Assembly (NCBI GenBank): GCA_016793415.1 | Contig: JAEUMC010000739.1 | Location: 1 to 7,035 of the forward strand | Direction: 5' to 3' | Source: Devosia sp. | GTDB taxonomy: Bacteria > Pseudomonadota > Alphaproteobacteria > Rhizobiales > Devosiaceae | DNA: 7,035 nucleotides | The notes under the pieces: model-generated | What the model was told of the DNA's origin: nothing | Databases searched by the model: none | The model's input: only the letters and a program-made list of their open reading frames with translations | In this document: one piece after another, positions 1-5,599 of the stretch | How the letters are laid out: every line of letters starts with the position of its first letter | Position numbering within the stretch: position 1 is the stretch's first letter | Made by a program: the position numbers and the translations under genes

Positions 1-1155
1 GCCCGCGTGCTGCGCGAGCAACTCGGCAAGCGCCTTGCTGCCGAGGCCAACACGGATTTCGAGAGCGACATGCCCGAGGTGGCGCCCAAGCGGAAGCCGG
101 CGACCAATCCAAAGCTGCGCGCCGCCGCGCCGGGTAAGGAGTTGAAGAAGGATTCGCCGCGCAAGTCGCGCGAGAACAAGTTCCGCTTCGAGGATGACGA
201 GACCGAGGCCGCGGCTGCCGCCGCGCTCGCCGAACGTCCACGCCAGGATCGCCCCGGCCGCTTCGACAAGAAGCCGGCCAAGGCCCCGAGCCGTCCGCGC
301 CCGGTCGATCCTTCGGAAATCCGCACCATCCATTTCGAGGATGGCCGCGAGGCCGAGATTCGGGTCAAGCCGCCCCGTTCCGATCGTGATGGCGACGAGC
401 GCGGCAAGCGCTGGAGTCCTGACGACAGCTCAGCCAGGAACTTCGGTCGTCCCGCCCACCACGAGGATCGGCCATCGCGCGGCGCGAAGTCCGACGGCGA
501 TCGCCCCCGCGGCGATCGTCCGCCGCGCCCCTATGGCGACAAGCCGAAATTCGGTGACAAGCCGAAATTCGGTGACAAGAAGCCTTTCGGTGGCAAGGGC
601 AAGTTTGGCGACAAGCCCCGCAGCGATCGCCCCTATGGCGATCGTCCACCTCGCAATGACGGCGATCGTCCCGCCCGGAGCGGCGGCTTCGGTAAGAAAC
701 CCTACGCGCCGCGCAGCGTGGAAGCTGGTGATCGCCCGGCTCGAAAGTTCGGCGACAAGCCCTACGGCGACCGTCCGCCCCGTGGCGACCGCCCCTATGG
801 CGATCGTCCGCCTCGCAATGATGGTGATCGTCCCGCCCGCAGCGGTGGTTTCGGCAAGAAGCCGTACGCGCCGCGCAGCGCGGAAGCCGGTGATCGCCCG
901 GCTCGCAAGTTCGGTGACAAGCCCTACGGCACGCGTCCGCCCCGGGACGGCGGAGACCGCAAGCCCTTTGGCGGTAAGCCGGGTGGCGATCGCAAGCCGT
1001 TGTCCGACAAGCCTGGCGATGCCCCCCGTGGCGGCAAGCCGTTCGGCAAGCCGTCGGGCGGTGGCCGTCCCTCCGGTGGCTCCGGCCGTCCTGCTGGCGG
1101 CTCTGGTCGTCCCGCCGGTGACCGTCCCCGCGGACCCAAGAAGCCGCGCGAGTAG
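1..1155 (+). CDS. rRNA pseudouridine synthase (RsuA/RluB family), C-terminal end with long basic low-complexity tail; 5' partial
   Basis: The frame is open from base 1 to TAG at 1153-1155, giving 384 visible residues; the start and catalytic domain lie upstream. The first residues (ARVLREQLGKRL) resemble the end of the catalytic domain of RsuA/RluB-type enzymes, which isomerise uridine to pseudouridine in rRNA. No catalytic residue is visible, so the family call rests on this short segment plus the position before rsmD, an arrangement I recall from rhizobial-type genomes. The rest is a tail rich in Lys, Arg, Asp, Pro and Gly: a Lys/Arg-rich part (about residues 28-60), an Ala run (about 69-75), a more ordinary island (about 107-123, IRTIHFEDGREAEIRVKP), then repeats such as DKPKFG, DRPPR and GGSGRPAG to the end. 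The tail is probably disordered and RNA-binding (inference). rsmD starts 3 bases after the stop, so the two are probably co-transcribed. The alternative is another protein with an RGG/DRP-type tail. Confidence 0.78.
   Translation, partial: ARVLREQLGKRLAAEANTDFESDMPEVAPKRKPATNPKLRAAAPGKELKKDSPRKSRENKFRFEDDETEAAAAAALAERPRQDRPGRFDKKPAKAPSRPRPVDPSEIRTIHFEDGREAEIRVKPPRSDRDGDERGKRWSPDDSSARNFGRPAHHEDRPSRGAKSDGDRPRGDRPPRPYGDKPKFGDKPKFGDKKPFGGKGKFGDKPRSDRPYGDRPPRNDGDRPARSGGFGKKPYAPRSVEAGDRPARKFGDKPYGDRPPRGDRPYGDRPPRNDGDRPARSGGFGKKPYAPRSAEAGDRPARKFGDKPYGTRPPRDGGDRKPFGGKPGGDRKPLSDKPGDAPRGGKPFGKPSGGGRPSGGSGRPAGGSGRPAGDRPRGPKKPRE
538..573 (+). repeat. Perfect 18-bp tandem repeat, two copies, coding for DKPKFG
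   Basis: Bases 538-555 and 556-573 are identical (gacaagccgaaattcggt), each encoding Asp-Lys-Pro-Lys-Phe-Gly. A diverged third unit (DKKPFG) follows directly. It lies in frame inside the pseudouridine synthase tail. Because the copies are identical even at silent sites, this looks like a recent slippage duplication. Confidence 0.9.
625..930 (+). repeat. Direct repeat of 144 bp (48 codons), copies 625-768 and 787-930
   Basis: The two copies start with DRPYGDRPPRNDGDRPARSG and end with RPARKFGDKPYG. They are 162 bases apart start to start, separated by six codons (DRPPRG); a diverged form of that hexamer (TRPPRD) follows copy 2, so the real period is 54 codons. Comparing codon by codon I count 14 base differences: 13 are silent third-position changes and one is a replacement (GTG Val at 718-720 versus GCG Ala at 880-882). 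There are no insertions or deletions between copies. Confidence 0.95.
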
Positions 1156-1158
1156 GCG

Positions 1159-1713
1159 ATGCGCATCGTCGCCGGCAAGTTTCGCGGCAAGGCGCTGCTG
1201 TCGCCCTCCGACGACAGCATTCGCCCGACCTCCGACCGCGCCCGCGAATCGGTGTTCAACATCCTCGCGAGCCGCATCGGAGTGCATCTCGATGGCCTGA
1301 AGGTTCTCGATCTTTTCGCCGGCACCGGCGCCCTTGGCCTCGAAGCCCTGTCGCGCGGTGCCTCGAGCGCGGTGTTCGTCGATAATGGCGCCGAATCCCG
1401 CGGCATCATCCGCGACCACATCGAGGCCTTCGGCATCGCCGGCATCGCCAAGCTGCTTCGCCGCGACGCCACGGCGCTCGGTCCCGCCGGCACCATGGGG
1501 CCCTTCGACCTGGTGTTTCTCGACCCACCCTACGCCAAGGGCCTCGGGGAGCAGGCGCTGACCTCGCTCAAGGCCGGCGACTGGCTGGCCCCGGACGCCA
1601 CCATCGTGCTCGAGGAATCCTCCGAGGTCGAGCTTGTGCTTCCGGAGGGCTTCTCGCTCGACGATCGCCGTGAGTATGGTGCGGCTGCTGTGCATTTCAT
1701 CCGCGCGCATTGA
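1159..1713 (+). CDS. rsmD: 16S rRNA (guanine(966)-N(2))-methyltransferase RsmD
   Basis: A 184-residue protein, the usual length for RsmD. This enzyme transfers a methyl group from S-adenosylmethionine to N2 of G966 in 16S rRNA during small-subunit assembly in the cytoplasm. The N-terminus (MRIVAGKFRGKALLSP) and the segment RPTSDRARESVFNIL (about residues 22-36) are family signatures. The SAM-binding motif I is DLFAGTGALGLEALSRGA at 51-68, and the catalytic motif IV is DPPY at 122-125, typical of amino-methylating enzymes acting on a base nitrogen. ATG at 1159 lies 3 bases after the upstream stop, and GAG at 1150-1152 inside the preceding gene may act as a weak ribosome binding site, so translation is probably coupled. 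Nothing looks truncated or frameshifted. Confidence 0.96.
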   Translation: MRIVAGKFRGKALLSPSDDSIRPTSDRARESVFNILASRIGVHLDGLKVLDLFAGTGALGLEALSRGASSAVFVDNGAESRGIIRDHIEAFGIAGIAKLLRRDATALGPAGTMGPFDLVFLDPPYAKGLGEQALTSLKAGDWLAPDATIVLEESSEVELVLPEGFSLDDRREYGAAAVHFIRAH

Positions 1714-1715
1714 GG
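1712..1715 (+). promoter_or_regulatory. Ribosome binding site deciding the start of the DUF1905-type gene
   Basis: GAGG at 1712-1715 overlaps the rsmD stop codon and sits 6 bases before ATG at 1722. This favours ATG 1722 over the in-frame TTG at 1710, which overlaps the rsmD stop and has no such spacing. Confidence 0.6.
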
Positions 1716-1721
1716 CGAAAC

Positions 1722-2153
1722 ATGCAGTTCCGCGCCGTCGTCATCCCGTCCGGCAATGCCACCGCCGTCGAAATCCCTGACGATGTCATGCGCGCGCTCG
1801 GCCCCGAAGCGCGCCCGCCGGTGGCGATCAGCATCAATGGCCACAGCTGGCGCAGCCGTGTCGCCATCATGAACGGCAGGCGCCTCGTCGGCATCAGTGC
1901 GGCCAATCGCAACGCCGCCGGCATCGAGGAAGGCCAGACGATCGACCTCGAAATCTCGCTCGACACCGCACCGCGCGAGGTCGAGGAGCCGGACGATCTG
2001 AAATCTGCACTCGACGATCGCCCTGCCGCGCGGGCGGCCTTCGATAAGCTGCCGTTCGGGCTCAAGGCCAAGCACGTGCGGGATATCGAAGCCGCCAAGA
2101 GCGCCGAAGTCCGCGCCCGCCGGATCGGCAAGCTGGTGGAAACGCTGGCTTGA
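1722..2153 (+). CDS. DUF1905 / YdeI (OmpD-associated)-like protein
   Basis: A 143-residue soluble protein with no signal peptide or membrane segment. Residues 1-85 resemble the DUF1905 domain: MQFRAVVIPSGNATAVEIP, then a PVAISINGHSWRSRVAIMNG segment (33-52), then AANRNAAGIEEGQTIDLEISLD, which recalls small beta-barrel folds. Residues 86-143 resemble the C-terminal YdeI/OmpD-associated module (PREVEEPDDLKSAL, then a helical Arg/Lys-rich end). The biochemical function of these proteins is not established; the bacteriocin-protection label comes from family naming and is not evidence here. In family members I recall, the C-terminal motif reads roughly VxWIxxAKxxETRxxRI; here it is VRDIEAAKSAEVRARRI (119-135), so the Trp and Thr are replaced. 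It starts 8 bases after rsmD ends, so it is probably in the same transcript, and its stop is 4 bases from that of convergent mutL. Confidence 0.8.
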   Translation: MQFRAVVIPSGNATAVEIPDDVMRALGPEARPPVAISINGHSWRSRVAIMNGRRLVGISAANRNAAGIEEGQTIDLEISLDTAPREVEEPDDLKSALDDRPAARAAFDKLPFGLKAKHVRDIEAAKSAEVRARRIGKLVETLA

Positions 2154-2157
2154 GCGC

Positions 2158-3972
2158 CTAGCGCGTCCGCCCGAACAGCCGCTCGATATCGGCCTTCTTC
2201 AGTTCGACATAGGTCGGTCGGCCATGGATGCATTGGCCGGAATGCGGCGTTGTTTCCATCTCGCGCAGCAGCGCGTTCATTTCTTCGACCCTGAGCCGCC
2301 GCCCCGAGCGCACCGAGCCATGGCAGGCCATGCGGCCGATGATCGCCTCCAGCCGGTCGGCCAGCGCCGCCGAGCTATCCCACTCCGCGAGGCCGTCGGC
2401 GAGGTCGCGCACCAGCCCATCGATATCGGCCTGTCCGAGCAGTGCCGGTGTCTCGCGCACTGCCACCGCCCGTGGCCCGAACCGCTCGAGATAGAGCCCA
2501 AGCCGCTCCAGCGTCGGCGCCGCCTCTTCGAGCCGGCTGCAATCGTCCTCGCTGAGCTCGATCACTACCGGGATCAACTGCATCTGGCTCGCCACCGGGC
2601 CCGACGCCATCTGCGCCTTGAACCGCTCGTACACCAGCCGCTCATGCGCCGCGTGCTGGTCCACCAGCAGCAGGCTGTCGCCGTTCTGCGCCACGATGAA
2701 GTTGTCGAACATCTGGGCGCGCGCCGTGCCCAGCGGATACTCCACCGGTTCGGCTGCGGGAGGCGGCGCATCATACCGGGCGCTCGGCTCGGCGAACTCC
2801 GCAAACCGCGCTGGTGCTGCCGGGGCAATCCCTCCGGCGTGGCGCTGGCGGCCAAGACCAGCATAGGCGCCGGAGGAGGGGGGCACCCAACCTGCCGTCG
2901 TCCGCACCGGCGCCGCCTCGTACTCCGGTACCCGGAACGCTTCGACCACATCCTCGGCCACCGTGCTCGCCGCGCGATGGCCGGCCGCATCCAGCGCCTC
3001 GGTGATCGCCCGGATCACCGCACCGCGCACCGCGCCCGGATCGCGGAATCTGAGCTCCGCCTTGGTCGGATGGACGTTCACGTCGACGTCTGCCGGATCG
3101 ACGGCGAGAAAGATCGCCACCACCGGAAAGCGGTCGCGGAACACGAAATCCGCATAGGCCGCGCGGATCGCGCCCACCAGCACCTTGTCGCGCACCGCCC
3201 GGCCGTTGACGAAGAAATACTGGCTCAGTGAGTTGGCGCGCGTGTAGGTCGGCAGCCCCGCCAACCCGGTCACCACCATGCCGTGCCGCATCGTTGCGAG
3301 CGGCACGGCATTGTCGCCGAAATCCCCACCCATCACGTCACCGAGCCGGGCGCGCAGCGCTCCGTCACCCTCGCGCCCGGGCCAGTTCGAAGTCGTGCGG
3401 TCGGCGCCATCGAGCACGAACTGCACCTCAGGATTGGCCATCGCCAGGCGCTTCACCATGTCGGTGATCGCCCCCGCCTCGGAGCGCTCGGTCTTCAGGA
3501 ATTTCCGTCGCGCCGGCACGTTGCCGAACAACTCGCGCACCTCGACGATGGTGCCGCGGTTCATCGCCAAGGGTACCGGCCGCGATTTCACCCCGTGCTT
3601 GACGGTCAGCCTGAGCCCGCTCGCATCCTCGGCCCGGCGCGAGGCGATCCCCAGTTCCGCCACAGCGCCGATCGAGGCCAGCGCCTCGCCGCGGAACCCC
3701 AGCGTCCGGATGTCGTCGAGCCCATCGTCGGCGAGCTTCGACGTCGCGTGCCGCTCGACTGACAGCATGAGGTCGGCTTCGTCCATGCCGACGCCGTCAT
3801 CCTCGATGCGGATCAGGCTTTGCCCGCCGCCGCCGGTGGTGATGTGCACCCGGCTCGCACCGGCATCGATGGCATTCTCGACCAGTTCCTTGACCACGCT
3901 CGCCGGCCGTTCCACCACCTCGCCTGCGGCGATGCGATTGATCAGATCTTCGGGAAGCTGGCGGATGGGCAA
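2158..3972 (-). CDS. mutL: DNA mismatch repair protein MutL, endonuclease type
   Basis: A 604-residue protein. MutL links mismatch recognition by MutS to strand incision and removal. The N-terminal GHKL ATPase is complete: KELVENAIDAG with E29 and N33 at the same numbers as in E. coli, DDGVG at 58-62, RHATSKL at 74-80, GFRGEALASI at 92-101, and VNVHPTKAELRF at 299-309. A Pro/Ala-rich linker follows (about 340-415). The C-terminal domain has the nuclease motif DQHAAHERLVYE at 438-449, an exact fit to DQHA(X)2E(X)4E, plus ACHGSVRSG (549-557), CIHGRP (581-586) and terminal FGR (600-602). This is the type that nicks DNA itself in bacteria lacking MutH. TTG at 3972 is chosen because it gives the canonical MPIRQLPEDL start and follows an AGGAGA site; no ATG is in frame nearby, and the frame stays open upstream only as a shadow antisense to tadA. 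Confidence 0.97.
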   Translation of the reverse strand: MPIRQLPEDLINRIAAGEVVERPASVVKELVENAIDAGASRVHITTGGGGQSLIRIEDDGVGMDEADLMLSVERHATSKLADDGLDDIRTLGFRGEALASIGAVAELGIASRRAEDASGLRLTVKHGVKSRPVPLAMNRGTIVEVRELFGNVPARRKFLKTERSEAGAITDMVKRLAMANPEVQFVLDGADRTTSNWPGREGDGALRARLGDVMGGDFGDNAVPLATMRHGMVVTGLAGLPTYTRANSLSQYFFVNGRAVRDKVLVGAIRAAYADFVFRDRFPVVAIFLAVDPADVDVNVHPTKAELRFRDPGAVRGAVIRAITEALDAAGHRAASTVAEDVVEAFRVPEYEAAPVRTTAGWVPPSSGAYAGLGRQRHAGGIAPAAPARFAEFAEPSARYDAPPPAAEPVEYPLGTARAQMFDNFIVAQNGDSLLLVDQHAAHERLVYERFKAQMASGPVASQMQLIPVVIELSEDDCSRLEEAAPTLERLGLYLERFGPRAVAVRETPALLGQADIDGLVRDLADGLAEWDSSAALADRLEAIIGRMACHGSVRSGRRLRVEEMNALLREMETTPHSGQCIHGRPTYVELKKADIERLFGRTR

Positions 3973-3978
3973 GACGAT

Positions 3979-3984
3979 TCTCCT
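3979..3984 (-). promoter_or_regulatory. Ribosome binding site of mutL fixing a TTG start
   Basis: On the minus strand AGGAGA ends 6 bases before TTG at 3972-3970. A strong site in this place is the main reason to accept a TTG start. A GANTC methylation-type site (GATTC, 3976-3980) overlaps its end and the spacer. Confidence 0.8.
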
Positions 3985-3992
3985 GACGGGAG

Positions 3993-3998
3993 AATGTA
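3993..3998 (-). promoter_or_regulatory. Possible -10 element for mutL
   Basis: On the minus strand TACATT (preceded by GC) matches the bacterial -10 consensus at 4 of 6 positions. Transcription would start near 3986, giving a leader of about 14 bases containing just the ribosome binding site. No convincing -35 hexamer is seen at 16-19 bases spacing. Confidence 0.35.
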
Positions 3999-4065
3999 GC
4001 GATGCGCCGTCGCCGCTGCCACGACTTTGCCGACACCCCCCGTGGTTGTTGCCAGCAGCGGATGC

Positions 4066-4071
4066 TACACA
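4066..4071 (+). promoter_or_regulatory. Possible -10 element for tadA
   Basis: TACACA, preceded by TGC (an extended -10 pattern), lies in the divergent region. The expected transcription start, about 7 bases downstream, falls at or next to the ATG at 4078, and no Shine-Dalgarno sequence precedes that ATG, so a leaderless mRNA is plausible. The -35 region is weak (TGGTTG at 4043-4048 with a 17-base spacer). Confidence 0.3.
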
Positions 4072-4077
4072 CCGCTC

Positions 4078-4518
4078 ATGCCCAGCCCCATGGACCAAGC
4101 TCTCTTGCTCGCCGAAGCCGCCGCCGCTGCCGGTGAAGCGCCGGTCGGCGCTGTCATCGTCGAAGGCGATCGCGTCCTTGCCGCCGAACGCAACCGCATG
4201 CGCGAGCTCAACGATCCCACCGCCCATGCCGAGTTTCTCGCCATCCGCACCGCCCTTGCCGTGCGCGGCACCGGCCGGCTCGATGGCTGCGACCTCTACG
4301 TGACGCTCGAACCCTGCGCCATGTGCGCCGGCGCCATCGCCCACACCCGGCTGCGTCGGGTCTTCTACGGCGCCGAGGATCTGAAGGCCGGCGCCGTCGA
4401 CAATGGCGTGCGCCTGTTCGAAAGTCCCAACTGCCACCACCACCCTGAGATCATCGGCGGTGTTGGGGCTAGGCGGTCGGGGGAATTGCTGAAGATGTTC
4501 TTCCAGGGGCTGCGGTAA
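4078..4518 (+). CDS. tadA: tRNA-specific adenosine deaminase TadA
   Basis: A 146-residue zinc-dependent deaminase of the cytidine/deoxycytidylate deaminase fold. TadA converts adenosine 34 of tRNA-Arg(ACG) to inosine, allowing one tRNA to read several arginine codons. The zinc site is complete: H50-A-E52 in NDPTAHAEFLAIR, with E52 as the proton shuttle, and P79-C-A-M-C83 in LEPCAMCAGAIAHTR, giving ligands H50, C80 and C83. The N-terminal helix MDQALLLAEAA and APVGAVIV (21-28) are typical, as is the DNGVRLFE segment (108-115). Neither ATG 4078 nor ATG 4090 has a ribosome binding site; 4078 is chosen because a possible -10 element predicts transcription starting there. TTG 4027 would add 17 uncharacteristic residues. 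The gene diverges from mutL and converges on the patatin-like gene. A free-base or other nucleoside deaminase is a less likely alternative. Confidence 0.94.
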   Translation: MPSPMDQALLLAEAAAAAGEAPVGAVIVEGDRVLAAERNRMRELNDPTAHAEFLAIRTALAVRGTGRLDGCDLYVTLEPCAMCAGAIAHTRLRRVFYGAEDLKAGAVDNGVRLFESPNCHHHPEIIGGVGARRSGELLKMFFQGLR

Positions 4519-4545
4519 CGCCGAGAATCCAGTGGCTGCGAACCC

Positions 4546-4563
4546 CCACCGGCCGACTGGTGG
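4546..4563. terminator. Weak hairpin between convergent tadA and the patatin-like gene
   Basis: CCACCGG and CTGGTGG form a 7-bp stem with one G-U wobble around the loop CCGA. It lies in the 57-base gap between the two stop codons (4519-4575), where a bidirectional terminator would be expected. No T-run follows on either strand, so it does not fit a standard intrinsic terminator. Confidence 0.3.
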
Positions 4564-4575
4564 CGCGCGACCGCC

Positions 4576-5547
4576 CTACCGCGCCTCGGCCCGCATCGAG
4601 TCCTGCTGCTTTGTCAGGAACGACTCGATCCGCCCATCCAGCGCGCGCTTGAAGTTGTCCTTGTCTTTTTCGACATGCGCCACCAGCTCGCGCACCCGCC
4701 AGAACTCCAGCGCGCCGAACGCGCTGAGGTGTGGCCGCACGTAGACGTCGGGCGGGTAGGCCGCCATCATATGCGCGGTCAGCGAATGCATCATGATCTG
4801 CGCCGCGCCGAACCACACATCGAGCGCCTTGTGGTTGGTCTTGTTGAGCTGCTCGGACGGATCGCCATTGACGTCGACGCCGACGAGAATGTCGGTATCG
4901 GCCGCCGCCTGGTCGAGCGGCAATGGGTTCACCACGCCGCCATCGACCAGGAGGTGATTGGCGAACGGCACCGGCTTGAACAGGCTGGGGATCGCAATCG
5001 AGCCGGCAATCGCCTGCCGCAGCGGCCCCTCCGAGAACACCGCCTGATGCCAGGACTGGAAGTCGGTCGCCACCACGTAGAACTTGGTCTTCAAGTCCTT
5101 GAACTCGAGCGGGAACGGGTCGGGCAGGAACGCGTCGACCACCTGGCAGGCATCGAGCTGCACGTTGAAGCCGGACTGGAAGAAACTACCGAGGTTGCGC
5201 ACCTGCGCCCCCCATAACCGCCCGGCAATGATCCGCATGGTGCCCAGCACGGCAAACGAGTGCTCGCGCAGTTCCGCGCCGGTCATGCCGCTGGCCCAGC
5301 CCGAGCCGATCAGCGCGCCGATCGAGGTGCCCGAAATCACATGGGGTCTGAGCCCCATCTCATCCATCGCCTCGATGTAGGGGATATGCGTCAGTCCGCG
5401 GGCCGAGCCGCCGCCGAGCGCCACCCCGATCCGCGGTTCCGGTGGGGGCGCCTGACCATGCGTGTGTTCACGAAACTCGCCACGCAGACGATCGACAATC
5501 TGCTGCCCCCGCCGCTGCAGCGGCGTCGGTTCGACCGGCGCTGTCAT
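4576..5547 (-). CDS. Patatin-like phospholipase (RssA-type serine hydrolase)
   Basis: A 323-residue protein of the bacterial patatin family, which uses a Ser-Asp dyad to hydrolyse acyl esters, usually of phospholipids. All dyad motifs are present: oxyanion-hole loop GGGSARG (45-51), nucleophile elbow GTSIG with S75 (73-77), AGSIAIPSLFKPV (181-193), and the catalytic Asp in VDGGVVNPLP (D202). Residues 1-35 are a charged, Pro-containing leader with no signal peptide, so it is probably cytoplasmic or peripheral at the inner membrane. The C-terminal part (about 286-323) is charged and helical. The substrate cannot be read from sequence. The gene lies 52 bases downstream of purD on the same strand and is probably co-transcribed. 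ATG 5547 is preferred because homology begins well after it; GTG 5559 would add four residues (MTHE). Neither start has a clear ribosome binding site, so the exact start is uncertain. Confidence 0.9.
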   Translation of the reverse strand: MTAPVEPTPLQRRGQQIVDRLRGEFREHTHGQAPPPEPRIGVALGGGSARGLTHIPYIEAMDEMGLRPHVISGTSIGALIGSGWASGMTGAELREHSFAVLGTMRIIAGRLWGAQVRNLGSFFQSGFNVQLDACQVVDAFLPDPFPLEFKDLKTKFYVVATDFQSWHQAVFSEGPLRQAIAGSIAIPSLFKPVPFANHLLVDGGVVNPLPLDQAAADTDILVGVDVNGDPSEQLNKTNHKALDVWFGAAQIMMHSLTAHMMAAYPPDVYVRPHLSAFGALEFWRVRELVAHVEKDKDNFKRALDGRIESFLTKQQDSMRAEAR

Positions 5548-5599
5548 CTCATGGGTCACGATAAGGAGGTAGGATACGCTCTTCTCGTTTATAAGACGT
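5548..5599 (-). other. Short purD-to-patatin gap carrying an anti-Shine-Dalgarno-like motif and a TATAAA element
   Basis: Read on the minus strand, this 52-base gap holds TATAAA (5593-5588), which could be a -10 element although no -35 match lies upstream, and then ACCTCCTT (5570-5563), the same octamer as in the 3' end of 16S rRNA. There is no purine-rich ribosome binding site before ATG 5547. On the plus strand the octamer reads as a perfect Shine-Dalgarno sequence but no start codon follows at a usable distance. Confidence 0.4.

Noticed and set aside
538..1122. Repeat cluster considered as a CRISPR array or non-coding satellite
   Set aside because: The repeats are in frame, vary mainly at silent sites and encode a continuous peptide; there are no unique spacers of constant length.
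194..1300. Long open frame of 368 codons on the plus strand in another frame across the tail region
   Set aside because: It is a by-product of the biased, repetitive codons of the tail; the product is a random Arg/Ala/Pro/Ser mix, and it runs into rsmD, which is clearly coding in a different frame.
430..1710. Long antisense open frame of 426 codons opposite the tail and rsmD
   Set aside because: GC-rich third positions suppress stops on the opposite strand; the product shows no recognisable domain and lies opposite two supported genes.
2224..3231. Plus-strand open frame of 335 codons opposite mutL
   Set aside because: It is a His/Arg-rich shadow of the mutL coding strand without domain likeness or a ribosome binding site.
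3973..4443. Upstream in-frame extension of mutL through the region antisense to tadA
   Set aside because: The canonical MutL N-terminus, a ribosome binding site and E. coli-like residue numbering (E29, N33) all fix the start at 3972; the extension lies antisense to most of tadA.
4078..5547. tadA and the patatin-like gene considered as part of a defence system
   Set aside because: Patatin-like enzymes and deaminases occur in some anti-phage systems, but here the deaminase has all TadA features and the patatin gene follows purD; no sensor, nucleotidyltransferase or toxin partner is present.
5563..5570. Perfect Shine-Dalgarno sequence AAGGAGGT on the plus strand
   Set aside because: No ATG, GTG or TTG follows at a usable distance on that strand, and the frames downstream are antisense to purD. 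It is reported only as a minus-strand leader motif.
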